This document shows positions 1 through 9,713 of a stretch of DNA of 64,000 nt, in pieces. The translations under genes and the position numbers were made by a program. Source of the DNA: JAFKFJ01 sp963786445. Its GTDB lineage: Bacteria; Pseudomonadota; Alphaproteobacteria; Acetobacterales; Acetobacteraceae. The notes beneath the pieces were generated by a model. It was given only the letters and a program-made list of their open reading frames with translations. It was not told where the DNA came from and searched no databases. Every line of letters starts with the position of its first letter. Position 1 is the first letter of the stretch. The DNA is taken from assembly GCA_963786445.1 (NCBI GenBank), contig CAWAZU010000009.1, positions 186,001-250,000 of the forward strand. Reading direction: 5' to 3'.

Positions 1-2
1 GC

Positions 3-1088
3 GCCGACGGCAGGGTGATCGACAAGCACTCGACCGGCGGCATCGGCGACAAGGTCAGCCTGATCCTCGCGCCGCTTCTGGCAGCCTGCGGCGCCTATGT
101 GCCGATGATCTCAGGTCGTGGCCTCGGCCATACCGGCGGGACGCTCGACAAGCTGTCCGCGATCCCCGGCTACCGCACCGACGTGGACCTCGCGACCCTC
201 GCCCGCGTGGTGAAGCAGGTCGGGTGCGCGGTGATTGGCCAGACGGCGGAACTGGCGCCGGCCGATCGGCGGCTGTATGCCATCCGCGACGTGACGGCGA
301 CCGTCGAGAGCTTGCCGCTGATCACGGCCTCCATCCTGTCCAAGAAGCTCGCCGAAGGTCTGGATGCGCTCGTTCTGGACGTCAAGACGGGCAGCGGGGC
401 GTTCATGGCCGAGATCGATGCCGCCCGCGAACTCGCCCGCATGCTCCTGGCGGTGGCGCAGGGTGCGGGGCTGGCCGCTGCGGCACTCATCACCAACATG
501 GATCAGGCCTTGGGCCGCACCGTGGGCAATGCGCTCGAGGTTGCGGAGGCGATCGACTTTCTGACCAATGCCGCGCGCGAGCCAAGGCTCGCCGAAGTCA
601 CCGTCTCACTCGCCGCGGAGGCGCTGCTGCTGGCCGGACTGGCGCCGGACATGCCGAGCGCCCGCGTCGCGGCACAGGCGCGACTGGACGACGGCCGCGC
701 GGCGGAACGCTTCGCGCAGATGGTCGCCGCCCTTGGAGGGCCATCCGACCTGCTGGAACGCCGCTCCCTGCCCCAGGCACCCTGCGTTGTTCCGGTCAGC
801 CCCGACGTTCCCGGCGTCGTTTCCCGGCTGGACGGCCGCGCCGTCGGGCTTGCCGTGATCGAGCTTGGCGGTGGACGGAGCAATGCCGGGCAGCCGATCG
901 ACGTGCGGGTCGGGCTGAGCGAGGTCGCCGGCCTCGGCGAGCGCGTGGACAGCCAGCGTCCGATTTGCCTCGTTCACGCGGCCGACCGGGCGGCGGCAGT
1001 GCGGGCGGCGGGACGGATCCGGACGGCGGTCATCGTCTCCGATGTCGTCCCGGCAACGGTCCCGCCCGTGCATGAGCGGCTCGTCTGA
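3..1088 (+). CDS. deoA: Thymidine phosphorylase, 5'-truncated by window edge
   Basis: Phosphorolysis of thymidine to thymine and 2-deoxyribose-1-phosphate in cytoplasmic pyrimidine salvage. The reading frame is open to the first base, so the true start lies upstream; about 80 N-terminal residues of a family member of about 440 are missing. Visible family signatures are the phosphate-binding stretch KHSTGGIGDK at the beginning, SGRGLGHTGGTLDKL around residue 37 and KTGSGAFM around residue 127 of the visible part. The C-terminal lobe is complete and ends at TGA. A strong hairpin follows 19 bases after the stop. It could be the closely related pyrimidine-nucleoside phosphorylase, but family membership itself is clear. 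Confidence 0.93.
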   Translation, partial: ADGRVIDKHSTGGIGDKVSLILAPLLAACGAYVPMISGRGLGHTGGTLDKLSAIPGYRTDVDLATLARVVKQVGCAVIGQTAELAPADRRLYAIRDVTATVESLPLITASILSKKLAEGLDALVLDVKTGSGAFMAEIDAARELARMLLAVAQGAGLAAAALITNMDQALGRTVGNALEVAEAIDFLTNAAREPRLAEVTVSLAAEALLLAGLAPDMPSARVAAQARLDDGRAAERFAQMVAALGGPSDLLERRSLPQAPCVVPVSPDVPGVVSRLDGRAVGLAVIELGGGRSNAGQPIDVRVGLSEVAGLGERVDSQRPICLVHAADRAAAVRAAGRIRTAVIVSDVVPATVPPVHERLV

Positions 1089-1107
1089 TATCAGAGACGC
1101 GCGGGCT

Positions 1108-1136
1108 CATCGGCGCGGCCCGCTACCGCGCCGATG
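1108..1136. terminator. Perfect 11-bp hairpin between convergent genes
   Basis: CATCGGCGCGG (1108-1118) pairs perfectly with CCGCGCCGATG (1126-1136) across a 7-base loop, 19 bases after the deoA stop. The small gene ending at 1179 converges on it from the other side, so it could serve both. No T-tract follows on either strand, so it may be a transcript-end stabiliser or Rho-assisted rather than a classic intrinsic terminator. Confidence 0.55.
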
Positions 1137-1178
1137 GATTCGTCGCCGCGTCCGAGTCGCAGGCGGGAGGCCGGGAGT

Positions 1179-1358
1179 CTAGGACGGCGCCTGATCCGAC
1201 GACGTGCTGGGCGGCGGCGTCGCTTGATCGTTGGACGGTTGCGATGCCACGGTGTTCGACTGCGTGTCGGTCGAGACGGACTTGTTCCAGTAATCGCAGG
1301 CAAAGGCCGGCGCGGTCGTGGCGGCGAGCAACAGGGCGGCAGCCAGCAAACGGGTCAT
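1179..1358 (-). CDS. Small exported hypothetical protein (59 aa)
   Basis: Function unknown. The protein has a clean signal peptide (MTRLLAAALLLAATTAPAFA, cleavage after residue 20), one Cys at mature position 1 and a Ser/Thr/Pro/Gln-rich, probably disordered tail. A perfect AGGAGG sits 6-7 bases before the ATG, which supports a real gene and this start. Its ATG overlaps the stop of the upstream small ORF by 4 bases (ATGA). A Cys directly after the signal peptide resembles a lipoprotein, but APAFAC lacks the usual lipobox Leu, so a soluble periplasmic peptide is more likely. Confidence 0.6.
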   Translation of the reverse strand: MTRLLAAALLLAATTAPAFACDYWNKSVSTDTQSNTVASQPSNDQATPPPSTSSDQAPS

Positions 1359-1645
1359 GGTGCATCCTCCTGCGTCGAGAAGGCCGGGTTGCGCATGCGC
1401 AAGCGGAACTCGCGTTCTTGCCACACGAAGCATCGCGCATTGCGCCGGCCCGACGCAAGCATCTTCGCCGCGCCGATGCCCGCCCGCCGCGGCGCGAGGG
1501 ACGAGCGGATCGTGCCGCGCAGCCAATGCCCGGCAATGGTGCCGACAATGGCGAAGCCGCAGCAACGATCCTCGCCGGTGCAGGAATTCGCCATAAGAAT
1601 GTAGAGACCCGACGCAACGATCAAAAGGGTGCAAGTCCCAAACAT
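1355..1645 (-). CDS. Small putative membrane protein, Cys-containing (96 aa)
   Basis: Unrecognised. The N-terminal 20 residues are hydrophobic and are followed by a Cys cluster (SCTGEDRCCG) and a second hydrophobic stretch (about 31-47); the C-terminal half is basic. The stop overlaps the start of the next small exported gene by 4 bases, suggesting translational coupling. No convincing Shine-Dalgarno precedes this ATG, and the same frame stays open upstream to about 1981, so the start is uncertain and the gene could be spurious. Confidence 0.35.
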   Translation of the reverse strand: MFGTCTLLIVASGLYILMANSCTGEDRCCGFAIVGTIAGHWLRGTIRSSLAPRRAGIGAAKMLASGRRNARCFVWQEREFRLRMRNPAFSTQEDAP

Positions 1646-2012
1646 CGGCGATCGCACGATTTTTGCCCGAACATCGATCGCGTCGCCGACCGAGTCGCCG
1701 CGGGCCGCACGTCGTTCGACGGTCGCGTGGAATTGAAGCCGCTGCATGCCCGCGCACGCCGGATTCGCCGCCGAGTCGGCCTTCGTTTCTTCGCCGCACA
1801 TCGCCGCCGGAACCACGGTCGGGGCCGGTTGCCGCGGACGGGTGGGAGCAGGGTTGACTTTCGCAAGCAACCACAGGCATCGTGCAGTGTTTGTAGCGAC
1901 ACCGCGAAAGCGCCGGCAGCAACGGCCTGTGCCAGCCCCTTCGCCAGCCCGCGAGAATACTGCCCTGTCCTGGCCGCGCATTGCGGAACTTTCACATTAC
2001 GTCAGGAACACC
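1646..2012. other. Intergenic region without a supportable gene
   Basis: About 370 bases between divergent small genes. Several frames are open because of GC content, but none has a signal peptide, recognisable motif or good ribosome-binding site. A TTGACT at 1854-1859 could be a -35 for the rightward gene at 2013, but no clear -10 follows at 16-18 bases. I see no RNA gene or repeat here. Confidence 0.4.
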
Positions 2013-2633
2013 GTGACCCGTCATCGTCCGCTCGGTCCCGCGTCGGACCAGCCTGCCGTCTCCGCCGCCGACCCGGCCGGCCCGAACGCCGAGGCGCGCA
2101 TGCGCCGTGCGCTCGGCCTGGAAGGCGGGTCGGCACCCCCCCGCACCGCTGCCTCGCGCGCGGCGGATGCCAGCACCCAGGGCCGGCACCGGCACCGTTT
2201 CGTCAGCGATGGCGAGGTGCCCGTCGTGCTGATGAATCCCCGCCCGGAGCAGCCGGCCGGAACGCGCCCCGACGGCGCCGCCGCGGCGCTGCACGGCGAG
2301 AAGGAGGCCCGCGAACGGGTCGAGCGGTCGCTCGCCGCGGCCCAGGCCACCATCCGCGACCTGCAGGCCAAGCTCGCGCATGCGCAGACCACGCTCGCGC
2401 ATGTCACTCTGGCGCGCGACGAGGCGGCGGCGGCATTGCAGCAGGCGCAGGAGCAGGCCGCCGCTGCGCGCGCGGCGCCGCCGGCCGGGCCGGATGCTGC
2501 GCCGCCGGTGGTGCGCCGGCGCGGCCGGCCGCCGAAGATTCGCGCCGAGAAGCCGCCCGCGAAGCCGCGCGCAAAAGCCCAGAAGCCGGTGAAGTGGTGG
2601 GTCAAGGGCTGGCGCACCGCGCTGGCCGACTGA
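2013..2633 (+). CDS. Hypothetical coiled-coil protein with basic AT-hook-like tail (206 aa)
   Basis: No recognised family. The GTG start is chosen because AGGAA lies about 5 bases upstream and the preceding codons look non-coding. The first 90 residues are Ala/Pro/Arg-rich; about residues 90-150 form a heptad-rich coiled coil (EKEARERVERSLAAAQATI onward) ending in an Ala/Gln helix. The C-terminus is strongly basic and contains RRRGRPPK, which matches the AT-hook core RGRP, followed by Lys/Pro-rich sequence and a final Trp-rich turn (KWWVKGW). Inference: a DNA-associated cytoplasmic protein. The Lys/Pro/Ala tail recalls histone-H1-like proteins, but no homology is asserted. Confidence 0.7.
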   Translation: MTRHRPLGPASDQPAVSAADPAGPNAEARMRRALGLEGGSAPPRTAASRAADASTQGRHRHRFVSDGEVPVVLMNPRPEQPAGTRPDGAAAALHGEKEARERVERSLAAAQATIRDLQAKLAHAQTTLAHVTLARDEAAAALQQAQEQAAAARAAPPAGPDAAPPVVRRRGRPPKIRAEKPPAKPRAKAQKPVKWWVKGWRTALAD

Positions 2634-2730
2634 CCAAGCCGCGTCGCCCCGGCCGTGCCGTGGGCGGATATGGTGCGCCCCGCGACCGCGCCATATGATG
2701 CGCGTCGAGCCAGGGATGCACGGCGCCGCC

Positions 2731-4296
2731 ATGAGCGAACACCAGGCCGGCAACGGCAATGCGGTCGAGCATTTCCTCGACCGCCACATCCGCGAGGGAC
2801 GCGCCGCCGCGCCAGCCTTCACCGATGCCACGCGGCGTCTGACCTACGGCGACCTGCACGCCGCCAGCCATCGCTTCGCCGCCGCCCTGGCCGCCTCCGG
2901 CATCGGACGCGAGCGCCGGGTCTGCCTGCTGCTGTTCGACACCGTCGATTTCCCGGTCGCGTTCTGGGGCAGCCTGCGCGCCGGCGTCGTTCCGGTGCCG
3001 GTGAACACGCTGCTGCCGCCCGCGACCGTCGCCCACATCCTCGCCGACAGCCGCGCGGAGGCGATCTTCGTCGCCGCTCCGCTGCTCGCCGCGCTGGCGC
3101 CGGCCTTCGCCTCCCTGCCCTCGCTGCGCCTCGTCGTCGTGGCCGGCGATGCGCCGGAACTGCCCGCCGGCGCCGTGCGGCTCGACGACTTCCTCGCCCG
3201 CGGAACCGGGACGACCGAAACCGTCGCTGCCTCGTCGGACGAAGTCGCGGTGTGGTTCTATTCGTCCGGCTCGACCGGCGCACCGAAGGGCGTGCGCCAT
3301 GTCCACTCCAGCCTGCGCGCCACCGCCGACACCTACGGCGCGCAGGTGCTCGGCATCCGCGCCGACGACGTCGTGTTCTCGGCGGCAAAAATGTTCTTCT
3401 CGTATGGCTTCGGCAACAGCATCACCTTCCCGATGGCGGTCGGCGCCTCCAGCGTGCTGCTCGCCGAGCGGCCGACGCCGGACTCGGTGCTGCACATGCT
3501 GCGCACGCATCGCCCGTCGATCTTCTGCGGCGTGCCGACGCTGTATGCGGCGCTGCTGGCGCAACCCTCGCTCGGCGCGGGCGCCGGGTCGGATCGGCTG
3601 CGCAGCTGCGTCTCCGCCGGCGAGGCGCTGCCCGAGCATATCGGGCGCAGCTGGCGCGCGCGCGTCGGCGTGGACATCCTCGACGGCATCGGCTCGACCG
3701 AGATGCTGCACATTTTCCTCTCCAACCACCCGGACGACATCCGCTACGGCACCACCGGCCGCGCCGTGCCCGGCTACCAGCTGCGCATCGTCGATGCCGA
3801 CGGACGCGACGTGAAGGACGGCGAGCCGGGCGAGCTGCTGGTGCGCGGAAACAGCGCCGCCGACGGCTACTGGAACCAGCGCGACAAAGGCCGCCGCACA
3901 TTCCGCGGCGAATGGACCCACACCGGCGACGTCTATGTGCGCGACGCCGATGGCTACTACCGCTACAGCGGCCGCAACGACGACATGCTGAAGGTGAGCG
4001 GCATCTGGGTGTCGCCGTTCGAGGTCGAGGAGGCGCTGATCTCGCATCCCGCCGTGCTGGAAGCGGCGGTGGTCGGACGCGCCGATCCCGAGGGGCTGGT
4101 GAAGCCGCGCGCCTTCGTGGTGCTGCGCGCGGACGCGGACGCGCCCGACCTCGACCGGCTGCGCGACGAGTTGAAGGCGCACGTGAAGGAAAAGGTCGGA
4201 CCGTGGAAATACCCCCGCTGGATCGAGATCGCCGACAGCCTGCCGAAGACCGCAACCGGCAAGATCCAGCGCTTCCGGCTGCGCGACCTGGCGTGA
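2731..4296 (+). CDS. Benzoate-CoA ligase family protein
   Basis: ATP-dependent acyl-CoA synthetase of the ANL superfamily that activates an aromatic carboxylic acid to its CoA thioester through an acyl-adenylate. Visible motifs: P-loop-like YSSGSTGAPKGV, the A5 region DGIGSTEMLHIF, the hinge GRNDDMLKVSG and the C-terminal catalytic Lys in PKTATGKIQR. The FYSSGSTG-to-GIGSTEMLHIFLSN pattern is that of benzoate/4-hydroxybenzoate-CoA ligases rather than fatty-acyl ligases. In-frame ATGs also exist at 2695 and 2698; 2731 matches family length (521 aa). The stop overlaps the GTG of the thioesterase (GTGA), so the two are probably co-translated. The exact substrate cannot be read from sequence. Confidence 0.87.
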   Translation: MSEHQAGNGNAVEHFLDRHIREGRAAAPAFTDATRRLTYGDLHAASHRFAAALAASGIGRERRVCLLLFDTVDFPVAFWGSLRAGVVPVPVNTLLPPATVAHILADSRAEAIFVAAPLLAALAPAFASLPSLRLVVVAGDAPELPAGAVRLDDFLARGTGTTETVAASSDEVAVWFYSSGSTGAPKGVRHVHSSLRATADTYGAQVLGIRADDVVFSAAKMFFSYGFGNSITFPMAVGASSVLLAERPTPDSVLHMLRTHRPSIFCGVPTLYAALLAQPSLGAGAGSDRLRSCVSAGEALPEHIGRSWRARVGVDILDGIGSTEMLHIFLSNHPDDIRYGTTGRAVPGYQLRIVDADGRDVKDGEPGELLVRGNSAADGYWNQRDKGRRTFRGEWTHTGDVYVRDADGYYRYSGRNDDMLKVSGIWVSPFEVEEALISHPAVLEAAVVGRADPEGLVKPRAFVVLRADADAPDLDRLRDELKAHVKEKVGPWKYPRWIEIADSLPKTATGKIQRFRLRDLA

Positions 4297-4721
4297 ACGG
4301 GCATTTCGTCCACACGCGGCGCCTGACGTTCGGCGACACCGATGCGGCGCGCATCGTCTATACGCCGCGCGCGGTGCATTTCGCGGTGGAAGCGGTGGAG
4401 GCGTGGCTGCTGGAGCGCATCGAACTCTCCTGGCTGCATCTGGTGCGCGATCAGCACATGGGCACGCCCTGCGTGCATGCCGAGGTGGATTTTCTCAGCC
4501 CGATGGTGCCGCCGGACCTGCTGCACACCGAGGTCGTGCTGACCCGGGCCGGCCGCTCCTCGCTGCGCTTCCGCCTCGCCGGCCGGATCGAACAGCGGCT
4601 GTGCTGGCAAGGCGATTTCGTGTTCGCCTTCATCTCCGAAGCAACCGGGCGCGCCGCGCCGATCCCCGGGCAGTACCGCGCCGCGATCGCGCGCGAACTG
4701 GCGATCGGCGCCGCCGCCTGA
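4293..4721 (+). CDS. 4-hydroxybenzoyl-CoA-thioesterase-like hot-dog protein (142 aa)
   Basis: Single hot-dog domain thioesterase. The N-terminal FGDTDAARIVYTPR corresponds to the active-site Asp loop of the 4HBT family (usually GDxDxxGxV/IxxPR). It starts on a GTG that overlaps the stop of the CoA ligase by 4 bases. Placed between a CoA ligase and a thiolase, it probably releases or recycles an aromatic or short acyl-CoA thioester made by these neighbours; a housekeeping role in clearing trapped CoA intermediates is equally possible. Confidence 0.82.
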   Translation: MNGHFVHTRRLTFGDTDAARIVYTPRAVHFAVEAVEAWLLERIELSWLHLVRDQHMGTPCVHAEVDFLSPMVPPDLLHTEVVLTRAGRSSLRFRLAGRIEQRLCWQGDFVFAFISEATGRAAPIPGQYRAAIARELAIGAAA

Positions 4722-4741
4722 CGCAGCGCGGGAGGAATCAC

Positions 4742-5947
<1,206 letters not shown>

Positions 5948-5975
5948 CGCCGCAGCAACTCGGGAGGAAACCACC

Positions 5976-7187
5976 ATGCGTCGCCGCACCCTGCTGACCG
6001 GACTTGCCGCTTCCGCCGCGCTCGCCGGCCGTGCGGCGAACGCCGCCGCGGCGCCGCTGCGCATCGGCGTGCTCAACGACATGTCCGGCGTCTATGCCGA
6101 TTACCAGGGCATCGGCTCGGTGGTCGCCGCGAAGCTCGCGGTCGCGGATTTCGGCGCGCTGCCGGGCGGACGGAGGATCGAGGTGATCTCCGGCGATCAT
6201 CAGAACAAGCCCGACCTGGGCGCGGCGATCGCGCGGCGCTGGATCGACACCCAGGGCGTGGACATGATCCTGGACGTGCCGAACTCGGCGGTGGCACTCG
6301 CGGTCGCGCAGATCGTGCGCGACAAGAACCGCGTCATGATCGGCTCCGGCGCCGGCACCGCCGACCTGACCGGCAAAGACTGTTCGCCGAACACCGTCCA
6401 CTGGACCTACGACACCTGGGAAGTCGGGCACGCGCTCGGCCGCGCGGTGGTGATGCAGGGCGGCAAGAAGTGGTTTTTTCTCGTCGCCGACTACGCCTTC
6501 GGCTTCGCGCTGGAATCGAGCATGGCCGAGGCGGTGCGCGCCGCCGGCGGCACGGTGGCGGGGTCGGTGCGGCATCCGCTCGGCACCACCGACTTTTCGC
6601 AGTACCTGGTGCAGGCGCAGAGCAGCGGCGCGGACGTGCTCGGCTTCGCCGATGCCGGCGGCGACAACACCACGGCGCTGAAGCAGGCGGGCGAGTTCGG
6701 ACTGACGCGCACGATGCGGATGGCGGGGCCGGTGATCAACATCAACGCGCCGCACGCGCTCGGTCTCGCGGCGATGGGCGGCATCCTGATCGTGACGCCG
6801 TTCTACTGGGACCATGACGACGCCTGCCGTGCCTTCGCCAAGCGCTTCGCCGCGGAACACCCGCGCCACAGCATGCCGAACGACATGCAGGCGGGCTGCT
6901 ATTCCGCGATGCTCGCGTATCTGCACACGGTCGCGGCACTCGGCGGGCAATCCGCCGACGGGCGCGCGGTGGTCGCGCAGATGAAGCGGGCGCCGGCGCA
7001 CGATCCTCTGTTCGGCACCAGCGACATCCGCGCCGACGGCCGCGTGACCCACCCCGTGTTCCTGATGCAGGCGAAAACCCCTCAGGAGAGCAAGGGAGAC
7101 TGGGATTACTTCAAGTTGGTTTCGGTCATCCCGCCGGACCAGGCGTATCGGCCGCTGAAGGACGGCGGCTGCAAGCTGGCGGGATGA
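5976..7187 (+). CDS. ABC transporter substrate-binding protein, branched-chain amino acid type
   Basis: Periplasmic binding protein of the LivK-like type I fold (403 aa). The N-terminus is a signal peptide beginning MRRRTLLTGL, possibly Tat-like, with cleavage near residue 25. The mature protein starts PLRIGVLNDMSGVYADYQG, typical of aromatic- or branched-chain-type receptors. A strong GGAGGAAA precedes the ATG. Its place directly behind CoA ligase, thioesterase and thiolase suggests it binds the aromatic acid those enzymes degrade (inference). No permease or ATPase gene accompanies it, so it must share a transporter encoded elsewhere. Confidence 0.85.
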   Translation: MRRRTLLTGLAASAALAGRAANAAAAPLRIGVLNDMSGVYADYQGIGSVVAAKLAVADFGALPGGRRIEVISGDHQNKPDLGAAIARRWIDTQGVDMILDVPNSAVALAVAQIVRDKNRVMIGSGAGTADLTGKDCSPNTVHWTYDTWEVGHALGRAVVMQGGKKWFFLVADYAFGFALESSMAEAVRAAGGTVAGSVRHPLGTTDFSQYLVQAQSSGADVLGFADAGGDNTTALKQAGEFGLTRTMRMAGPVININAPHALGLAAMGGILIVTPFYWDHDDACRAFAKRFAAEHPRHSMPNDMQAGCYSAMLAYLHTVAALGGQSADGRAVVAQMKRAPAHDPLFGTSDIRADGRVTHPVFLMQAKTPQESKGDWDYFKLVSVIPPDQAYRPLKDGGCKLAG

Positions 7188-7193
7188 CGGCGC

Positions 7194-8732
7194 CTACGCC
7201 GCCGGCTTCGCCGCGCGAAAATCCTTGATATCGCGGAACGTCAGCGCCGGATGCAAATCCGTCGTGCGCCGCATCATGAACGCCGAGGTGGCGAGAAACA
7301 CCGGATCGCCATCGACATCCTCGGCGATCGCGCCGCGCTGCTCGGCGACGAATTTTTGCAGCGCCGTGCGCTCGCCCGACACAAAGCGGGCGAGCGCGAA
7401 CGGCGGCGTCTCGTAGCCGATCGCGACGCCGTATTCCGCCGCCAGCCGCGCCTGCAAGACATCGAGCTGCAGCGTGCCGATCACGCCGACCAGCGGCGGC
7501 GACCCGTCCAGCGGGCGGAACAGCTGCACCACGCCCTCTTCCGCCAGTTCCTGCAACGCCTGCCGCAGTTTCTTCGCCTTCATCGCGTCGTCCAGCCGCA
7601 CGCGGCGCAGGATTTCCGGCGCGAAATACGGCACGCCGATGAAGTTCAAATCCTCCTGCTCGCTCAGCGTGTCGCCGATGCGCAGCGTGCCGTGGTTGGG
7701 GATGCCGACCACATCGCCGGCGAACGCCTCCTCGGCGAGCGCGCGGTCGCGGGCGAAGAAGAACTGCGGCGCGTGCAGCGGAATCAGCTTGCCCGTCCGC
7801 ACCTGCTTGAGCCGCATGCCGCGCGCGAGCCGGCCGGAGCAGACGCGCGCAAATGCGATGCGGTCGCGGTGGTTGGGGTCCATGTTCGCCTGGATCTTGA
7901 ACACCAGTGCGGTCAGCGCCGGCTCGTCGGCCTGCACCACGCGCGTGTCGGCCGGTTGCGCGCGCGGGCGCGGCCCGAACTCCGCCAGCCCGTCGAGCAG
8001 ATCGGCAACGCCGATGTCCTTGATGGCGCTGCCGAAGAACACCGGCGTCAGATGCCCGGCCGAAAATTCGGCGACGGAGAATTCCGGCAGCGCCGCGCGC
8101 ACCAGGTCGATCTCCTCGCCGAGCGCCGCCATGCGCGCATCGGATTGCGGCAGGTCCTCCGTCAGATGATACGCGCGGCGCCGCAGATCATAGGTGCCGC
8201 AGAACGTCGCGGCGCGCCCGACCGGCCAGGTCAGCGGCGCCGTGTCGAGCGCCAGCGTCCCCGAAATCTCGTCGAGCAGAGAAAAGGCATCGCGACTCTC
8301 GCGGTCCATCTTGTTGATGAAAGTCAGGATCGGGATGTCGCGCAGCCGGCAGATCTCGAACAGTTTGCGCGTGCGGCTCTCGATGCCTTTGGCCGCGTCG
8401 ATCACCATCACCGCGGCATCCACCGCGGTCAGCGTGCGATACGTGTCCTCGGAAAAATCCTCGTGGCCGGGCGTGTCGAGCAGGTTGAACACGCAGCCGG
8501 CGTGCTCGAACGTCATCACCGAGGTGACGACCGAGATGCCGCGTTCGCGCTCGATCGCCATCCAGTCGGAGCGCGTGCGCCGCCGCTCGCCCTTGGCGCG
8601 CACGTTGCCGGCAAGCTGGATCGCGCCGCCGGCGCGCAGCAGCCGCTCGGTCAGCGTGGTTTTTCCCGCGTCGGGGTGGGAGATGATCGCGAAGGTGCGG
8701 CGGCGGGCGATCTCGGCGGCGGCGTCGGTCAT
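7194..8732 (-). CDS. prfC: Peptide chain release factor 3
   Basis: Translational GTPase that recycles RF1/RF2 from the ribosome after peptide release. The 512-aa protein shows the G1 loop SHPDAGKTTLTERLL near residue 18, G3 DTPGHEDFSEDT and G4 NKMD, with the RGISV switch segment between them; EF-G-like domain II and the RF3 C-terminal domain follow. Length is close to the usual 525-530. Its ATG overlaps the stop of the upstream asparaginase by 4 bases, so the two are probably co-transcribed although functionally unrelated. It converges closely with the binding-protein gene ending at 7187. Confidence 0.95.
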   Translation of the reverse strand: MTDAAAEIARRRTFAIISHPDAGKTTLTERLLRAGGAIQLAGNVRAKGERRRTRSDWMAIERERGISVVTSVMTFEHAGCVFNLLDTPGHEDFSEDTYRTLTAVDAAVMVIDAAKGIESRTRKLFEICRLRDIPILTFINKMDRESRDAFSLLDEISGTLALDTAPLTWPVGRAATFCGTYDLRRRAYHLTEDLPQSDARMAALGEEIDLVRAALPEFSVAEFSAGHLTPVFFGSAIKDIGVADLLDGLAEFGPRPRAQPADTRVVQADEPALTALVFKIQANMDPNHRDRIAFARVCSGRLARGMRLKQVRTGKLIPLHAPQFFFARDRALAEEAFAGDVVGIPNHGTLRIGDTLSEQEDLNFIGVPYFAPEILRRVRLDDAMKAKKLRQALQELAEEGVVQLFRPLDGSPPLVGVIGTLQLDVLQARLAAEYGVAIGYETPPFALARFVSGERTALQKFVAEQRGAIAEDVDGDPVFLATSAFMMRRTTDLHPALTFRDIKDFRAAKPAA

Positions 8733-9697
8733 GCAGCGAGCGGACCCGCTTCGCGCACCGTGCCGACCGCGATGCCGTTCCAGTTGCGCAGCTCCGGCCG
8801 CAGCAGCAACTCCGGCACCTCTGCGTCGAGCAGGCGGGCCACCAGCGTCGCGCACGCCAGATCGGCCGCGCGCCCGGCGCCGTCGTCGCATTTGATCGCG
8901 ATGCCGAGGCCAAGCTCCGGCAGTGCGGCGCAATGCACGCCCTCCGCGCCGCCTTTGGCAAACACGCGCGCGCCGAGCGCCGTCATCAGCACCGTGTCGA
9001 AGCGGTCGCTGCCGCCGACCATGAACGGGTGCGCCGCGACCGCCGCGCGGATGCGCGCAGCCGCGCCGTCCGCCGTGCCGAAGCGTGCGAACGCCAGCGC
9101 CAGCGCGCGCAGCGGGATCGCGAAAGTCGGGATCGAGCAGCCATCGACGCCGCGATTGCGTTCGTCCAGCACCGTGCCGGTCAGCTCCGCCAGCGATGCC
9201 GTCACGCGCCGCATCGTCGGATGGTCCGGGCGCACATAGCCGGCAGGATCCTCGCCGCTCGCGCAGGCGAGGCAGATGAAGCCCGCGTGCTTGCCCGAGC
9301 AGTTGTTGTGCAGCGCCCCCGGCTCCCCGCCCGACGCCGCCAGCGCCCGCGCCGCGCGCGCGTCATAGGGCCAGTGCGCGCCGCATTCCAGGCACGCCGC
9401 GTCCCGCCCCGCCTTCGCCAGCATCGCCCGCGCCGTCGCGACATGCGCCGGCTCGCCGCTGTGCGAGGCGCAGGCGAGCGCGAGCTCGGCGTCGGTGAGG
9501 CCCAGAAAATCCGCCGCCCCGCTCGCGACCAGCGGCAGCGCCTGCAACGCCTTCACCGCCGAGCGCGGAAACACGGCGGCGTCGATGTCCCCCGCCTGCC
9601 GCACCACGCGCCCGCCCGCGTCCAGCACCGCGAACGCGCCGCGATGCGCGGATTCGACCCGTGAGCCGCGCGTCACCTCGACCAGGACCGGGTTCAT
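8729..9697 (-). CDS. L-asparaginase, Rhizobium etli type (Asparaginase_II family)
   Basis: Hydrolyses L-asparagine to aspartate and ammonia. The 322-aa protein belongs to the class exemplified by the inducible R. etli enzyme, not the EcAI/EcAII class. Conserved active-site features are visible with a two-residue offset: Ser46-x2-Lys49 (PRSAVKAL), SHSGEP around residue 78, NNCSGKH with Cys133 and Lys136, VDGCSIP with Cys187, and KCDDGAGR near residue 269. In that enzyme the two Cys and the Lys belong to a metal site; this is family knowledge. The gene lies between rpsD and prfC in the same direction and overlaps prfC by 4 bases. Confidence 0.9.
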   Translation of the reverse strand: MNPVLVEVTRGSRVESAHRGAFAVLDAGGRVVRQAGDIDAAVFPRSAVKALQALPLVASGAADFLGLTDAELALACASHSGEPAHVATARAMLAKAGRDAACLECGAHWPYDARAARALAASGGEPGALHNNCSGKHAGFICLACASGEDPAGYVRPDHPTMRRVTASLAELTGTVLDERNRGVDGCSIPTFAIPLRALALAFARFGTADGAAARIRAAVAAHPFMVGGSDRFDTVLMTALGARVFAKGGAEGVHCAALPELGLGIAIKCDDGAGRAADLACATLVARLLDAEVPELLLRPELRNWNGIAVGTVREAGPLAA

Positions 9698-9713
9698 CCC
9701 GGCGCGCCCCGGC

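Noticed and set aside
1621..1995. Minus-strand 124-codon frame upstream of the small membrane protein
   Set aside because: No Shine-Dalgarno, no motif, Arg-rich composition typical of frame shadows.
7251..9239. A 662-codon open frame on the plus strand opposite prfC and the asparaginase
   Set aside because: Pure shadow of prfC; Arg/Gln/His-rich with no motif and no ribosome-binding site.
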